The notes: generated by a model not told the origin, from the letters alone. A stretch of DNA of 64,000 nt from Pseudolabrys taiwanensis (GCF_003367395.1 NZ_CP031417.1:4985501-5049500), one strand, 5' to 3'; numbered from the stretch's first letter, positions 8,231 to 17,870 are shown. A program made the numbers and translations.

Positions 8231-11200
8231 CTAGGCGCCGGGCGGCCGCCGTCCTGCTTCGGCCGTCACGTTGCGCGCTTGCTGATCGCGCAGGCATTGC
8301 CGCAGTTTGCGGTCGAGAGCCTCGCGCGTATACGGCTTGCTCAGCAGGTCGACGCCTTCATCGAGCCGTCCGCCGTGCACGATCGCATTCTCGGAATAGC
8401 CCGAGGTGTACAGCACCGCGATACCCGGCAGGCGCTCCCGCGCCTTGCGGGCGAGTTCGGGGCTGCGCATGGTCCCCGGCATGACAACGTCGGTGAAGAG
8501 CAAATCGATCGGGGCGCCGCTTTCGACGATGGCCAGGGCGCTGACCGCGTCCTTTGCCCTCAGCACCCGGTAGCCGAGCTCGGACAGCATGTCGACGACG
8601 GTCGTCCGCAGGTCTTCGTCGTCCTCGACGACCAGGATCGTTTCGCTGCCGCCGGAGAGGGGGCCGGTGTCGGTATCGACCGGGATGTCCTCCTTCTCCT
8701 TTGCGCGCGGCAGATAGAGGCGCACGGTCGTGCCCTGGCTTGGCTCGCTGTAGATTTTGATGTGACCGCCGGACTGCTTGACGAAGCCGTAGACCATGCT
8801 GAGGCCAAGGCCGGTGCCCTGGCCCTCGCGCTTGGTGGTGAAGAACGGCTCGAACACGCGGTCGATGACGTCGGGCGCAATGCCCTCGCCGGTATCGGTC
8901 ACCGCCAGCATCACATATTGCCCCGGCACCACGTCGGGGTGGCGGGCGGCATAACCGTCGTCGAGCTGGGCGTTCACGATCTCGATGGTGAGCTTGCCCT
9001 GACCGTTCATGGCATCGCGCGCATTGATTGCGAGATTCAGCAAGGCGTTTTCGACCTGCATTGAATCGACGAAGGTATTCCAGAGGCCGCCGGCGACGAT
9101 GGTCTCGATTTCGATGCCTTCGCCGAGCGCGCGGCGCAGCATGTCGTCGACGCCGCGGATCAACCGTCCAAGATTGACGACCTTCGGCGCGAGCGGCTGG
9201 CGGCGGCCGAAGGCGAGGAGCTGGGACGCAAGCTTCGATCCGCGCATGACGCCGTCGAGCGCCATCTGCAGCCGCTGCACGGCGCGCAGATTGCCGGCAA
9301 CGTCTTTGCGCAGGAGCTGGAGGTTGCCGCCGATGATTTGCAGCACGTTGTTGAAATCGTGCGCGACGCCGCCGGTCAGCTTGCCGACGGCTTCCATTTT
9401 CTGCGCCTGGTGCAACTGCGCCGCCGTTTCAGCGTGCTCGGCGAGCGCGGCTGCGACGCGTTTCTCCAGATCGTCGTTCGCCTGCTGCAGGACGGCCTCG
9501 GCCTCCTTGCGGTCCGTGATGTCCACGATGGAGCCGATGTAGCCGACGAAGCCGCCGTCCCCGTCGAACCGCGGCGCTGCGGCGGTGAGGACCCAGCGAT
9601 AGACGCCGTCGCTTCGCCGCAGACGCAATTCGCGGTGGAAGAGCGTGTGGTCCTTGTGCACGACGCGATAGTTTTCCTCCAGCGCGCCGCGATCTTCGGG
9701 GTGGACGGCATCGAACGCGCCGAAGCCCAGCGCCTGCTCCGCCGTGAAACCGGTGAACTCGTACCAGACGCGGTTGAAATAATTGCAGGCGCCGTCGGCA
9801 TCGCTGACCCACATCATGATCGGCGCATGATCGGCCATGTTGCGAAAGCGTTCTTCGCTTTCGCGCAGTCCGCGTGTGGTCTCCTGCCGTAGCCGCGCGA
9901 GTTTGAGATTCGAATTGATGCGCGCGATCAATTCGCGCGCCGAAAACGGTTTCGTCAGATAGTCGTCGGCTCCGGCCTCCAGGCCTTCGACGCGCGCTTC
10001 CTCGCCGGCGCGCGCGGACAACAGGATGACCGGAATATCGCGCCATTGCGGGTTGGAGCGGATCTCACGCAACAGACCGAAGCCGTCCATGCTCGGCATC
10101 ATGACGTCGCTGAGAACGAGATCCGGCTTTTGCCGCTTGATGACGTCGAGGGCTGCGGCGCCATCGGCCACCGCCTCGACATCCCAGCGTTTGCCAAGCA
10201 GCCGGAAGATGTAATCCCGCATGTCGCTATTGTCGTCGGCGACGACGATACGCCGGACGCCGTCGTCGCGTAGCGCGAGCAGCAGGTCGTCTTCTTCGCC
10301 GTCGCTGCCGATTTGCTCGAGGCCGTCGCCGCTGTTCGGCAGCCAGCGCAACGCTTCCTCGACATAGGCTTCGGCGCGCAACGACGTGAGCGCCCGCGTT
10401 TTCGGCGCCGCGACGCGGTCGCCGGGAAGATGCGCGCTGCCGAACGGAATGGACACGTGGAAGGCCGTGCCGACGTCGACCGTGCTTTCCACATTGATGG
10501 CGCCGCCATGCAGTTTCACCAATTCCTGCACGAGTGCCAGACCGATGCCCGAACCTTCGAAGGAACGACCCCTTTGGCCTTCGACGCGATGGAAGCGCTC
10601 GAACAATTTCGGCAACTCGTGTGAGGGGATGCCGACGCCGCTATCGCGGACGGTGAGAATGACGGCATCGTCCGCGGTGCGCAGCGATACGGCGATCTCG
10701 CCATGAAAGGTGAATTTGAACGCGTTCGAGACGAGATTCAGGACGATCTTTTCCCACATGTCGCGGTCGACGAAGACCGGCTGCGGCAGGGGCTCGCAAT
10801 CGATGTTCAGCGTCAGTCCGGCCCTCTCCGTCGCCGAGCGGAAATTCGATGCGAGCGCCGAAGTGAGCCGCGCCAGGTCGGTGGGCTCGTAACTCGCTTC
10901 GACGCGCCCAGCCTCGATGCGCGAGAAATCAAGCAGCGAGTTCACCAGTTTGAGCAGACGCAGGCTGTTGCGATGCGCGAGTTCGATGCGCTCCTTCTGC
11001 ACATCGCTCAAGGCATGTCCGCTGTCGTCGTTGAGGGCGTCCTCGATCGGGGCCAGCATCAGCGTCAACGGCGTGCGGAATTCGTGGCTGACGTTCGAGA
11101 AGAACGTGGTCTTGGCCCGGTCCAGTTCGGCGAGTGCTTCGGAACGGCGCCGCTCCTCCTCGTAAGCTTGAGCATTGGCAACGGCGGCGCTGATCTGGCC

Positions 11201-12265
11201 CGCGGCCAAGCTCAGAAAGCTCCGATAGTTCTCGTCGAAAAGCCGAAACGGATTGAGGCCGACGACCAACGCACCGAGCCGGCCTGTGTCGCCCGTCGGC
11301 AGCAGCGGGATGACCGCCGCCTGCGCGGGCGACTGCGGCCACGGCCCCTTAGGCAATTGGCCGAGGTTAAGCACCGACAGATCCCTGACGATCTGAACGT
11401 CGTGCGTCCGGATAGCCTCGTTGATCGGCCACAGCGCCGCGCCGCTGGTCGAGAATTCTCGCGGCGCGGCCGGATGGCCCAGCTCTATCCCGCTCGTGCC
11501 GACGAGGGAGAGAACCGGGCTGTCGGGCTCGGCCAGATAGATCATGGCGAAGGGAAGGTCGCGCGTGTTGGTCGACAGCGCCCGCGCGCTGGCAGTGCAG
11601 GCGTCGCGCCAATTGCGCGCGGTGCTTGCTTCGGCGGCGAGGTGGCGCAGAAGGGCGAGCTGGCGCTCGCCGATGACGCGCTGGGTGTCGTCGCTGTTGG
11701 CGCAGATGATGCCGCCGACGCCGCCGGCCTCGTTCGGCACCGGGCTGTACGAGAACGTGTAATAGGTTTCTTCGGGATAGCCGTGGCGCTCCATCATCAG
11801 GAGCTGCGACTCGACATAGGTGCCCTGGTCGCCGCCGAGAGCGGTCGCCAGCATCGGACCGATATCGGCCCAGATCTCGCTCCAGACTTCCTTGGTCGGC
11901 CGGCCCAGCGCCCAGGGATGTTTGCCGCCGATGATCGATTTGTAGGGATCGTTGTAGAAAAAGATCAGATCGGGTCCCCAGCCGACCCAGATCGGCTGGC
12001 GCGATGTCAGCATGATGCGGATGGAGATCTTCAGGCTTTGCGGCCAGTTCTCCGGCGGCCCGAGCGGCGTCGACGCCCAATCGAAATCGCGCATGCGCGC
12101 GCCGAGTTCACCGCCGCCGGCGAGGAAGTCGAACTTCCCGTCCGGCCCGCCGCCGTCCGCCCGCGACGGCGCGGCATGGCCGTCGAAAGCTGCCGGAGCC
12201 GAGTCGCTGATATCTCTCACCCCAACCCCCATCCAATACGCCAAGCGGTTAAACTCGGCTTGCAT
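8231..12265 (-). CDS. Double hybrid histidine kinase (PAS-GAF-HK-REC-PAS-HK-REC)
   Basis: A 1344-residue cytoplasmic signalling protein with no obvious transmembrane segment. In order: an N-terminal PAS-like region (about 55-190), a GAF-like region (about 235-360), a first HisKA with SNVSHEFRTPLT (His near 392), its ATPase domain (NLVSNAFKF, DSGVGIP, GSGIGLAL), a receiver with SDVMMP (Asp near 720), a PAS domain (about 800-920), a second kinase of the VAHDFNN type (His near 970) with NLAINARDAM, DTGEGIAPD and GTGLGLSM, and a final receiver with TDVVMP. The start at 12265 has GGAGG about 9 bases upstream. Two complete kinase-receiver sets in one chain suggest an internal phosphorelay. It lies between ubiK and lgt; the signal and output are unknown. 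Confidence 0.93.
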   Translation of the reverse strand: MQAEFNRLAYWMGVGVRDISDSAPAAFDGHAAPSRADGGGPDGKFDFLAGGGELGARMRDFDWASTPLGPPENWPQSLKISIRIMLTSRQPIWVGWGPDLIFFYNDPYKSIIGGKHPWALGRPTKEVWSEIWADIGPMLATALGGDQGTYVESQLLMMERHGYPEETYYTFSYSPVPNEAGGVGGIICANSDDTQRVIGERQLALLRHLAAEASTARNWRDACTASARALSTNTRDLPFAMIYLAEPDSPVLSLVGTSGIELGHPAAPREFSTSGAALWPINEAIRTHDVQIVRDLSVLNLGQLPKGPWPQSPAQAAVIPLLPTGDTGRLGALVVGLNPFRLFDENYRSFLSLAAGQISAAVANAQAYEEERRRSEALAELDRAKTTFFSNVSHEFRTPLTLMLAPIEDALNDDSGHALSDVQKERIELAHRNSLRLLKLVNSLLDFSRIEAGRVEASYEPTDLARLTSALASNFRSATERAGLTLNIDCEPLPQPVFVDRDMWEKIVLNLVSNAFKFTFHGEIAVSLRTADDAVILTVRDSGVGIPSHELPKLFERFHRVEGQRGRSFEGSGIGLALVQELVKLHGGAINVESTVDVGTAFHVSIPFGSAHLPGDRVAAPKTRALTSLRAEAYVEEALRWLPNSGDGLEQIGSDGEEDDLLLALRDDGVRRIVVADDNSDMRDYIFRLLGKRWDVEAVADGAAALDVIKRQKPDLVLSDVMMPSMDGFGLLREIRSNPQWRDIPVILLSARAGEEARVEGLEAGADDYLTKPFSARELIARINSNLKLARLRQETTRGLRESEERFRNMADHAPIMMWVSDADGACNYFNRVWYEFTGFTAEQALGFGAFDAVHPEDRGALEENYRVVHKDHTLFHRELRLRRSDGVYRWVLTAAAPRFDGDGGFVGYIGSIVDITDRKEAEAVLQQANDDLEKRVAAALAEHAETAAQLHQAQKMEAVGKLTGGVAHDFNNVLQIIGGNLQLLRKDVAGNLRAVQRLQMALDGVMRGSKLASQLLAFGRRQPLAPKVVNLGRLIRGVDDMLRRALGEGIEIETIVAGGLWNTFVDSMQVENALLNLAINARDAMNGQGKLTIEIVNAQLDDGYAARHPDVVPGQYVMLAVTDTGEGIAPDVIDRVFEPFFTTKREGQGTGLGLSMVYGFVKQSGGHIKIYSEPSQGTTVRLYLPRAKEKEDIPVDTDTGPLSGGSETILVVEDDEDLRTTVVDMLSELGYRVLRAKDAVSALAIVESGAPIDLLFTDVVMPGTMRSPELARKARERLPGIAVLYTSGYSENAIVHGGRLDEGVDLLSKPYTREALDRKLRQCLRDQQARNVTAEAGRRPPGA

Positions 12266-12351
12266 CAGAGGGTTCCCTCCCGCGCTCGGCACCCCTTGCG
12301 ATCACGCGCGGGGCTCGCCATTGTCCTGCCAGCAATTGTGCGGAGGGGTTC

Positions 12352-12657
12352 ATGACGCAGACCAATAATCGCCTGTTCGACGAGATGGCGCGCCTGATGA
12401 ACGACGCCGCCGGTGTCGCGCAGGGCGTGCGGCGCGAGTTCGATACCCTCTTTCGGGCCCAGGCCGAGCGCATTCTGCGCGAGCTTGATGTGGTTCAGCG
12501 CGAGGAGTTCGAGGCGGTCAAGGAAATGGCGCGCCTCGCCCGCGAGGAGAACGAAGCGCTGAAGGCCCGCATCGAGGCCCTTGAGGCCAAGGGCGGTAAA
12601 AAGGCCAAGGTCGAGACGGCGGCCGAGCCGCCGAGCACCCCGCCGCTCGGGAAGTAA
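12352..12657 (+). CDS. ubiK: UbiK-family accessory factor (BMFP/YqiC)
   Basis: A 101-residue, mostly helical coiled-coil protein. N-terminal segment NRLFDEMARLMNDAAGVAQG and C-terminal leucine/glutamate-rich coil ending in AREENEALKARIEALEA match the UbiK/YqiC family, a membrane-fusogenic trimer needed for efficient aerobic ubiquinone synthesis in gammaproteobacteria. A charged Lys/Glu/Pro tail follows. It is divergent from the hybrid kinase, sharing an intergenic region of about 86 bp. Confidence 0.88.
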   Translation: MTQTNNRLFDEMARLMNDAAGVAQGVRREFDTLFRAQAERILRELDVVQREEFEAVKEMARLAREENEALKARIEALEAKGGKKAKVETAAEPPSTPPLGK

Positions 12658-13011
12658 TCTTCCTTACCCTCCCCCGCGAAGCGGTGGGGAGGATCGGTTC
12701 GCCAGCGCTTGCGATGACGGACTGGGGTGGGGGGCTGCGGCGTAAGAGCCCCCAACCCCGACCCCTCCCCAACGTCGAAGTCGGGTCTACCCGACTTCGA
12801 CCGCATTTAGCGCCGAACTCGGGCAGGCCCGACTTCGGTTGCGCAAGGGCTCGCGGGGGAGGGGAGCAGAAGCCCCGCTTTCCTTGCCCTTTCGGGCCCC
12901 CGCCGCTATAACCCCGGCCGAAACGCGGCCCCCGGCACCCCTGGAGGCTTGCCGCGTTCGCGGGCGGCCGAAAAAGCCGCCTTTTTCCATTGGCTTAACG
13001 AGGATACCGAA
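12658..13011. other. Intergenic region rich in inverted repeats upstream of rplY
   Basis: 354 bases without a supported gene. It begins with a palindromic stretch (CCCTCCCCCGC...GGGGAGG, about 12666-12690) related to the elements found inside uvrB and the GT87 gene, then a C/G-rich block, then the 28-bp perfect palindrome at 12774-12801. The L25 ribosome binding site (GAGGA) ends the region. Confidence 0.5.
12774..12801. repeat. Perfect 28-bp palindrome
   Basis: Two 13-bp arms (GTCGAAGTCGGGT and its exact complement ACCCGACTTCGAC) separated by only CT. A partial third copy of the arm (CCCGACTTCGG) follows near 12829-12839. No T-run follows. It looks like a dispersed palindromic repeat unit. 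Confidence 0.75.
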
Positions 13012-13725
13012 ATGGCGAACGTCCAAGAGATGAAGGCGACGTTGCGCCCGAAAGCTGGCAAGGGGGCCAGCCGGGCAGCACGTTACTCCGGCAAAGTGCC
13101 GGGCGTGGTTTATGGCGACAACAAGCCCCCGATGATGGTGCTCATCGAGCACGACGAACTGCGCAAGCGCATTTATGCGGGGCGCTTCCTGACCACCCTG
13201 TTCCATCTCGAGGTGGACGGTACCAAGCATCGCGTGATCCCGCGCGACTTCCAGCTCGACGCGATCAAGGATCTCCCGATGCACGTGGACTTCCTCCGCG
13301 TCGCCGAAGGCGCCTCGATCCGCGTTAACATCCCGGTGCACGTGCGCAACGGCGAAACCTCGCCGGGCGTGAAGCGCGGTGGTGCGGTCAACATCGTGAC
13401 GCACACGGTGGAAGTGATGTGCCCGGCCGACGCGATTCCGGGTGCGATCGAGGTCGACATCGGCGATCTCGAGATCAGCCATTCGAAGCATCTGTCCGAC
13501 GTGCAGCTGCCGCCGAGCGTGAAGGTGATCGCGCACGGCGACATCACGCTGGTCACGATCGTGCCGCCGTCGGGTTACGCCGAAGAGCAGAAGGCTGCCG
13601 CCGACGCGGCCGCTGCCGCTGCTGCGGCTCCTGCCGCCGGTGCTGCGCCGGCCGGTGGTGCTGCTCCCGCCGCGGGTGGCGCTCCGGCTGCGGCTCCGGC
13701 CGCGGGTGGCGCTGGCAAGAAGTGA
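13012..13725 (+). CDS. rplY: 50S ribosomal protein L25 (Ctc-type, long form)
   Basis: 5S rRNA-binding ribosomal protein of the long Ctc class, 237 residues. The N-terminal L25 beta-barrel includes AKLS-like segment KPGKGASR-type (here KAGKGASRAARYSGKVPGVVYG) and HVDFLRV; the C-terminal domain includes VEVMCPADAIPGAIEVD. It ends in a long Ala/Pro/Gly tail that is typical of alphaproteobacterial copies. The ATG at 13012 follows a GAGGA site. First of the rplY-pth-ychF cluster. Confidence 0.96.
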   Translation: MANVQEMKATLRPKAGKGASRAARYSGKVPGVVYGDNKPPMMVLIEHDELRKRIYAGRFLTTLFHLEVDGTKHRVIPRDFQLDAIKDLPMHVDFLRVAEGASIRVNIPVHVRNGETSPGVKRGGAVNIVTHTVEVMCPADAIPGAIEVDIGDLEISHSKHLSDVQLPPSVKVIAHGDITLVTIVPPSGYAEEQKAAADAAAAAAAAPAAGAAPAGGAAPAAGGAPAAAPAAGGAGKK

Positions 13726-13764
13726 GGCGTTGGGCCGGGGATTGCGTGAGAGGGCGGCGACGCC

Positions 13765-14376
13765 ATGCTGCTGTTCGTCGGTCTCGGCAATCCTGGCCCG
13801 CGCTACGCCGGCAATCGGCATAACATCGGTTTCATGGCGGTCGAGGCGATTGCCCGCCGCCATGACATCGGCCCGTTCCGCCGCAAATTTCAGGGCCTTG
13901 CCGTCGAGGGCAGCATCGCGCGCCAGCGCGTAATGCTGCTGTTGCCCGGCACCTATATGAACGAGTCCGGACGCGCGGTGCAGGAAGCCGCGCGCTTCCA
14001 CAAGATCGGCGTCGGCGACATCGTTGTTTTTCATGACGAGGTCGATTTGCCGCCGTCCAAGCTGCGCGTGAAAGTGGGCGGCGGCGTCGCCGGTCACAAC
14101 GGTCTGCGCTCGATCACGGCCCATGTCGGCAACGACTACAAGCGCGTGCGTATCGGCGTCGGCAAGCCTCAACAAAAGGAGCTCGTGCCGCAGCACGTGC
14201 TCAGCGACTTCGCCAAGAGCGAGAAGCCCTGGGTGGAGGCGCTGTGCGACATCATCGCCGACAACGCCGATCTCATTGCCGACGGCAAGGACTCGACGTT
14301 CCAGAACAAAGTGCACCTCGCCATGGTCGCGAAAGGCTTCGGCGAGGAGAAGGAGCCGGCCGGCTCCGATCGATGA
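13765..14376 (+). CDS. pth: Peptidyl-tRNA hydrolase
   Basis: Cleaves peptidyl-tRNA released by stalled ribosomes; cytoplasmic, 203 residues, normal size. Motifs: [21 protein letters not shown] with the active-site His of RHNIGF, the [10 protein letters not shown] segment, [14 protein letters not shown] with the catalytic Asp, and [12 protein letters not shown]. It lies 39 bp after L25 and 30 bp before ychF, the usual alphaproteobacterial order. Confidence 0.97.
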   Translation: MLLFVGLGNPGPRYAGNRHNIGFMAVEAIARRHDIGPFRRKFQGLAVEGSIARQRVMLLLPGTYMNESGRAVQEAARFHKIGVGDIVVFHDEVDLPPSKLRVKVGGGVAGHNGLRSITAHVGNDYKRVRIGVGKPQQKELVPQHVLSDFAKSEKPWVEALCDIIADNADLIADGKDSTFQNKVHLAMVAKGFGEEKEPAGSDR

Positions 14377-14406
14377 ATTAAGCAACGAGACGACGCGGAA
14401 GTTCTC

Positions 14407-15513
14407 ATGGGATTCAAATGCGGCATTGTCGGCCTGCCGAATGTCGGCAAGTCGACGCTCTTCAACGCGCTGACGCAGACGGCGGCGGCGCAAGCGGCCA
14501 ACTATCCCTTCTGCACCATCGAGCCGAATGTCGGCGAGATCGCGGTGCCGGATCCGCGCATGGAAAAGCTGGCGTCCATCGCCAAGTCCGAGCAGATCAT
14601 CCCGACACGCATCACCTTCGTCGACATCGCCGGTCTCGTGCGCGGCGCGTCGAAGGGCGAAGGGCTCGGCAACAAGTTCCTCGCCAATATTCGCGAGGTC
14701 GACGCCATCGTGCACGTCGTGCGCTGCTTCGAGGATTCCGACGTCACGCACGTCGAGGGCAAGGTCGATCCTATCGCCGACATCGAGACCATCGAGACCG
14801 AGCTGATGCTCGCCGATCTCGAAAGCCTCGAAAAGCGCGTCGACAATCTCGAGAAGAAGGCCAAGGGCTCCGGCGAAGATGCGAAAGTCGCCAAGGAGAT
14901 GCTCGACCTCGTCAAGCGCTCGCTGGTGCTGCTGCGCGACGGCAAGCCGGCGCGTATGGTCGAACGCAAGCCCGAAGAAGAAAAGCTTTTCCACTCGCTC
15001 GGCCTTTTGACCTCCGCGCCGGTGCTTTACGCGTGCAACGTCGACGAAGGCGCGGCGGCCACCGGCAACGAATTCTCCAAGCGCGTCGAAGCGCGGGCGA
15101 AGGAAGAGGGCGCCGTGAGCGTCGTCATCTCGGCCAAGATCGAATCCGAAATCGCCACGCTGCCGGCGGAAGAACGCGCCGAATATCTGGAGGCGGTCGG
15201 CCTCAAGGAGACCGGTCTCGATCGTCTTATCCGCGCCGGCTACGCGCTCCTGCACTTGGTGACCTACTTCACCGTCGGCCCGAAAGAGACGCGCGCCTGG
15301 ACCATCACCAAAGGCACCAAGGCGCCGCAGGCCGCCGGCGTCATCCATACCGACTTCGAGAAAGGGTTCATCCGCGCCGAGACCATCAGCTGCGACGACT
15401 ATGTCGCGCTCAATGGCGAAGCCGGGGCCCGCGACGCGGGCAAGATGCGCCTCGAGGGCAAGGACTATGTCGTGGCCGACGGCGACGTGATGCATTTCCG
15501 CTTCGCGAACTGA
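14407..15513 (+). CDS. ychF: Redox-regulated ATPase YchF (Obg family)
   Basis: Ribosome-associated P-loop NTPase of the Obg family that prefers ATP. 368 residues. P-loop GLPNVGKST at 9-17, [19 protein letters not shown] (switch II), and NVDE in place of the GTP-specific NKxD, as expected for an ATP-using YchF. A coiled-coil insertion ([16 protein letters not shown]) and the C-terminal TGS-type domain (TFTV-like [12 protein letters not shown], ending [10 protein letters not shown]) are present. Third gene of the rplY-pth-ychF cluster. Confidence 0.97.
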   Translation: MGFKCGIVGLPNVGKSTLFNALTQTAAAQAANYPFCTIEPNVGEIAVPDPRMEKLASIAKSEQIIPTRITFVDIAGLVRGASKGEGLGNKFLANIREVDAIVHVVRCFEDSDVTHVEGKVDPIADIETIETELMLADLESLEKRVDNLEKKAKGSGEDAKVAKEMLDLVKRSLVLLRDGKPARMVERKPEEEKLFHSLGLLTSAPVLYACNVDEGAAATGNEFSKRVEARAKEEGAVSVVISAKIESEIATLPAEERAEYLEAVGLKETGLDRLIRAGYALLHLVTYFTVGPKETRAWTITKGTKAPQAAGVIHTDFEKGFIRAETISCDDYVALNGEAGARDAGKMRLEGKDYVVADGDVMHFRFAN

Positions 15514-15566
15514 GCCGACGAAAAAGAGGCTTTACGCGGCCGCCCGCTTTGCGAAATGATAGCGGC

Positions 15567-16034
15567 ATGCCGGAGCCCAAACTGTATTTCGAAGACTTCG
15601 AGCCGGGTGCCGTCGCCGTTTACGGCCCCCGGCTGGTGACCCGCGAAGAGATCATCGCCTTCGCTGCCGAGTTCGATCCGCAGCCGATGCATCTCGACGA
15701 AGTCGCGGCGAGCGCGACCCTCCTTGGCGGACTTGCCGCTTCGGGCTGGCACGCCTGTGCGCTGACCATGCGCATGATCTGTGACGGTTTCGTGCTGGAC
15801 GCGGCGTCGATGGGGTCTCCCGGAGTCGACGAGGTGCGCTGGCTCAAGCCGCTGCGGCCAGGCACGCAGGTGCGTCTGCGCGCGACCATTGTCGACAAGC
15901 GTGCCTCCAACAGCCGGCCCGACCGCGGCTTCGTGAACTATCTGTTCGAGATGATCGACGAGACCGACACGGTGCTGACCACAATCACCACGCCGCTGAT
16001 GGTCTTGCGGCGTGTGCCGGGGACAGCGGCATGA
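15567..16034 (+). CDS. MaoC-like hot-dog hydratase, first of a pair
   Basis: A 155-residue MaoC/R-hydratase fold protein. The hydratase signature region AEFDPQPMHLDE contains the catalytic-type Asp and His, and GGLAASGWHACALTMRM forms the central hot-dog helix. Its stop overlaps the ATG of the second MaoC gene (ATGA), so the two are coupled and probably form a heterodimer or two-domain enzyme. A role in enoyl-CoA hydration is family knowledge; the substrate is unknown. Confidence 0.88.
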   Translation: MPEPKLYFEDFEPGAVAVYGPRLVTREEIIAFAAEFDPQPMHLDEVAASATLLGGLAASGWHACALTMRMICDGFVLDAASMGSPGVDEVRWLKPLRPGTQVRLRATIVDKRASNSRPDRGFVNYLFEMIDETDTVLTTITTPLMVLRRVPGTAA

Positions 16035-16513
16035 AGTTCTTCGAGGACGTGCTGGTCGGTGACGTTGACGAACTCGGCCGCTACACCTTCACGCCCGACG
16101 ATATCAAGTCGTTCGCGCATCGTTTCGATCCGCAGCGCTTTCATATCGATGAGGAAGAGGCGGCGCGCTCGCATTTTGGCGCGCTTTGCGCGTCCGGCTG
16201 GCATACGGCGTCGATGTGGATGCGCCTCGCGGCCGATCAGCGCCGCCGCGAGGCGGAAGCGGCGATCATCCGTGGTGAGCCGGTGGCGCAATGGGGTCCC
16301 GCGGCTGGCTTCCGCGAACTGAAATGGCTGAAGCCCGTGTACGCCGGCGACACCATCGCGTATCGCGCCGAGGTGATCGAGACGCGGATATCGCAGAGCC
16401 GGCCGGAGTCCGGTCTCGTCGTGTCGTTCGCGAGCGGCGACAATCAGAAAGGCGAACGCGTGATCTCGTTCGTCAGCACGGTGTTCGTGCAACGACGGCC
16501 GGACATGCCCTGA
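16031..16513 (+). CDS. MaoC-like hot-dog hydratase, second of a pair
   Basis: A 160-residue paralogue of the preceding gene. It has HRFDPQRFHIDEEEA (catalytic-type Asp/His) and GALCASGWHTASMWMRL, followed by LKPVYAGDTIAYRAEVIETR, a segment parallel to LKPLRPGTQVRLRATIVDKR in the first protein. The ATG overlaps the upstream stop. Tandem MaoC pairs usually act together on CoA thioesters. Confidence 0.88.
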   Translation: MKFFEDVLVGDVDELGRYTFTPDDIKSFAHRFDPQRFHIDEEEAARSHFGALCASGWHTASMWMRLAADQRRREAEAAIIRGEPVAQWGPAAGFRELKWLKPVYAGDTIAYRAEVIETRISQSRPESGLVVSFASGDNQKGERVISFVSTVFVQRRPDMP

Positions 16514-16517
16514 GCGC

Positions 16518-16910
16518 TCAGTGGGCGGGCGCCCTTGCTTTGACTTGATGCACGACCGCCGACGGTAATACGTCGAGATAAGGTCCGAGCAGGAAGGCTT
16601 CGCCCGAGCCGGCACCGTAGATGCGATCATGGGCATCGATCATCGCGCGGACCGTCGGGCCGCAACCGGCAATCGAATCGACGATCAAGTCGTTGACCTC
16701 GTCGGCCCGTAAGTCGGCGCGATAACGTGGGTCGCCCACGAACTTCTGAACGATGCAATCGGTCGCGCGCTGCACGGCGGGCAACAGCGCGGCTTCGCGT
16801 TGTGGGGCGGAAAGCTGCTGCCACGCACCGTGGTCGATCTTCAGGGAAACTTGGGAGTCGAGAGACGCATGCAACACAAGCGACAATCCGAAAATCGATT
16901 TCAGAATCAT
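16518..16910 (-). CDS. Small exported protein of unknown function
   Basis: A 130-residue protein with an N-terminal hydrophobic segment (ILKSIFGLSLVLHASL) that looks like a signal peptide, then a helical domain with two cysteines (ATDCIVQKF, IAGCGPTV). No family recognised. I chose the ATG at 16910 because it places the hydrophobic stretch at the N-terminus. Convergent with the MaoC pair, 4 bp after its stop. Confidence 0.65.
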   Translation of the reverse strand: MILKSIFGLSLVLHASLDSQVSLKIDHGAWQQLSAPQREAALLPAVQRATDCIVQKFVGDPRYRADLRADEVNDLIVDSIAGCGPTVRAMIDAHDRIYGAGSGEAFLLGPYLDVLPSAVVHQVKARAPAH

Positions 16911-17106
16911 CGTTGAGCCTTGGGCGAATCGGTTGCCTGCATCAGGCGTACCGCAACTGACGCGGCGCCGCACGTAAAACTTCGCGTTGCGATGGGTGGT
17001 CGGGTCGTTATGTCGAGGCGGCGAATGCGCCGGCTCACGCTAAACGATTCAAACGACTCGCATTTTCAGCATGGAACCCGATATCGGCCGCTGTCGTTGA
17101 ACGACC

Positions 17107-17331
17107 ATGACCACATCGGATTCAACCAAAGGCGGGCCTGACGCCATCCTGAGCACCGGTGCGGATGCGCCCATGAGCGAGGATCAGGAGCGGACTCTGC
17201 GCGAACTGTCGAAAGATGCGCGGGAGCCGGAAGCGTTCAGCCGCGCGCTGACACAGACGGAAGCGGCGCGCCGCATCACTGTCCTTAGAGCCAAACTTAA
17301 GCTGATGAGCGAGCCGCCGCACACTGCGTGA
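17107..17331 (+). CDS. DUF3072-like small protein
   Basis: A 74-residue soluble protein. The core PMSEDQERTLRELSKDA followed by LTQTEAARRITVLRAKL matches the DUF3072 pattern, in which a short helix pair ends in a SAP-like 'T-xx-EA-xx-RI' motif. Function unknown. No convincing ribosome binding site precedes the ATG. Confidence 0.65.
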   Translation: MTTSDSTKGGPDAILSTGADAPMSEDQERTLRELSKDAREPEAFSRALTQTEAARRITVLRAKLKLMSEPPHTA

Positions 17332-17417
17332 GGAACTCCGGTTCAATCCATGAGGAACGATCAGACAAGGCACCGCGTTGCAGGTCGTTCGCAGGGAAAC
17401 AGGCAGGAGAGGAACTC

Positions 17418-17810
17418 ATGACACAGTTTCGCCAAAAGGCGATCTTGGCCGCGGCTGCGACCGCGCTCGCCGCAAGTGTGACAACAGCTTATGCGCAGAC
17501 CACCGTCATCACGCGTGAACCCGTGGAGCGACGGACGGTGGTTACCGAGGAGCCGCTGACGCTGACGCCGGTCCAGCGTCATACGGTGTATCGCACCATC
17601 GTGCGCGAGCGTGCCGCGCCGGCGCCGGCCCCGACAGTCGAGTATAGCGTCGGTACGCGGGTGCCTGCCAACGTCGAACTCTATAGCGTGCCGGAATCGG
17701 TAGCGGTCGAAGTGCCCGCGATCCGCCGTTACAAATACATGACCGTGAATAATCGGGTTGTGCTCGTCGACCCGACCACCAGCGAAGTGGTGGAAGAACT
17801 GGCCGACTGA
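17418..17810 (+). CDS. DUF1236-type exported protein
   Basis: A 130-residue periplasmic protein. The signal peptide ends near ASVTTAYAQ (residues 20-28). Then come basic/acidic repeats, and a C-terminal DUF1236-like domain (VPANVELYSVPESV, YKYMTVNNRVVLVDPTTSEVVEEL) of the kind abundant in Bradyrhizobium and relatives. The start follows GAGAGGAA. A strong terminator follows at 17831. Function unknown. Confidence 0.8.
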   Translation: MTQFRQKAILAAAATALAASVTTAYAQTTVITREPVERRTVVTEEPLTLTPVQRHTVYRTIVRERAAPAPAPTVEYSVGTRVPANVELYSVPESVAVEVPAIRRYKYMTVNNRVVLVDPTTSEVVEELAD

Positions 17811-17830
17811 TCCGCGCGCGTATCGTCCAT

Positions 17831-17870
17831 GAAAGCCGGTCCGGCACCCCGCCGGGCCGGCTTTCTTATG
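17831..17870 (+). terminator. Rho-independent terminator after the DUF1236 gene
   Basis: Stem GAAAGCCGG (17831-17839) pairs with CCGGCTTTC (17857-17865), followed by a short TT-containing tail. It lies 20 bp after the stop codon. Confidence 0.75.

Noticed and set aside
10703..12355. A 550-codon plus-strand frame opposite the hybrid kinase
   Set aside because: Antisense of a well-supported kinase; composition is Arg-rich with no domain.
12787..15495. A 902-codon minus-strand open frame across rplY, pth and ychF
   Set aside because: It lies opposite three clear housekeeping genes on the plus strand and has no recognisable domain.
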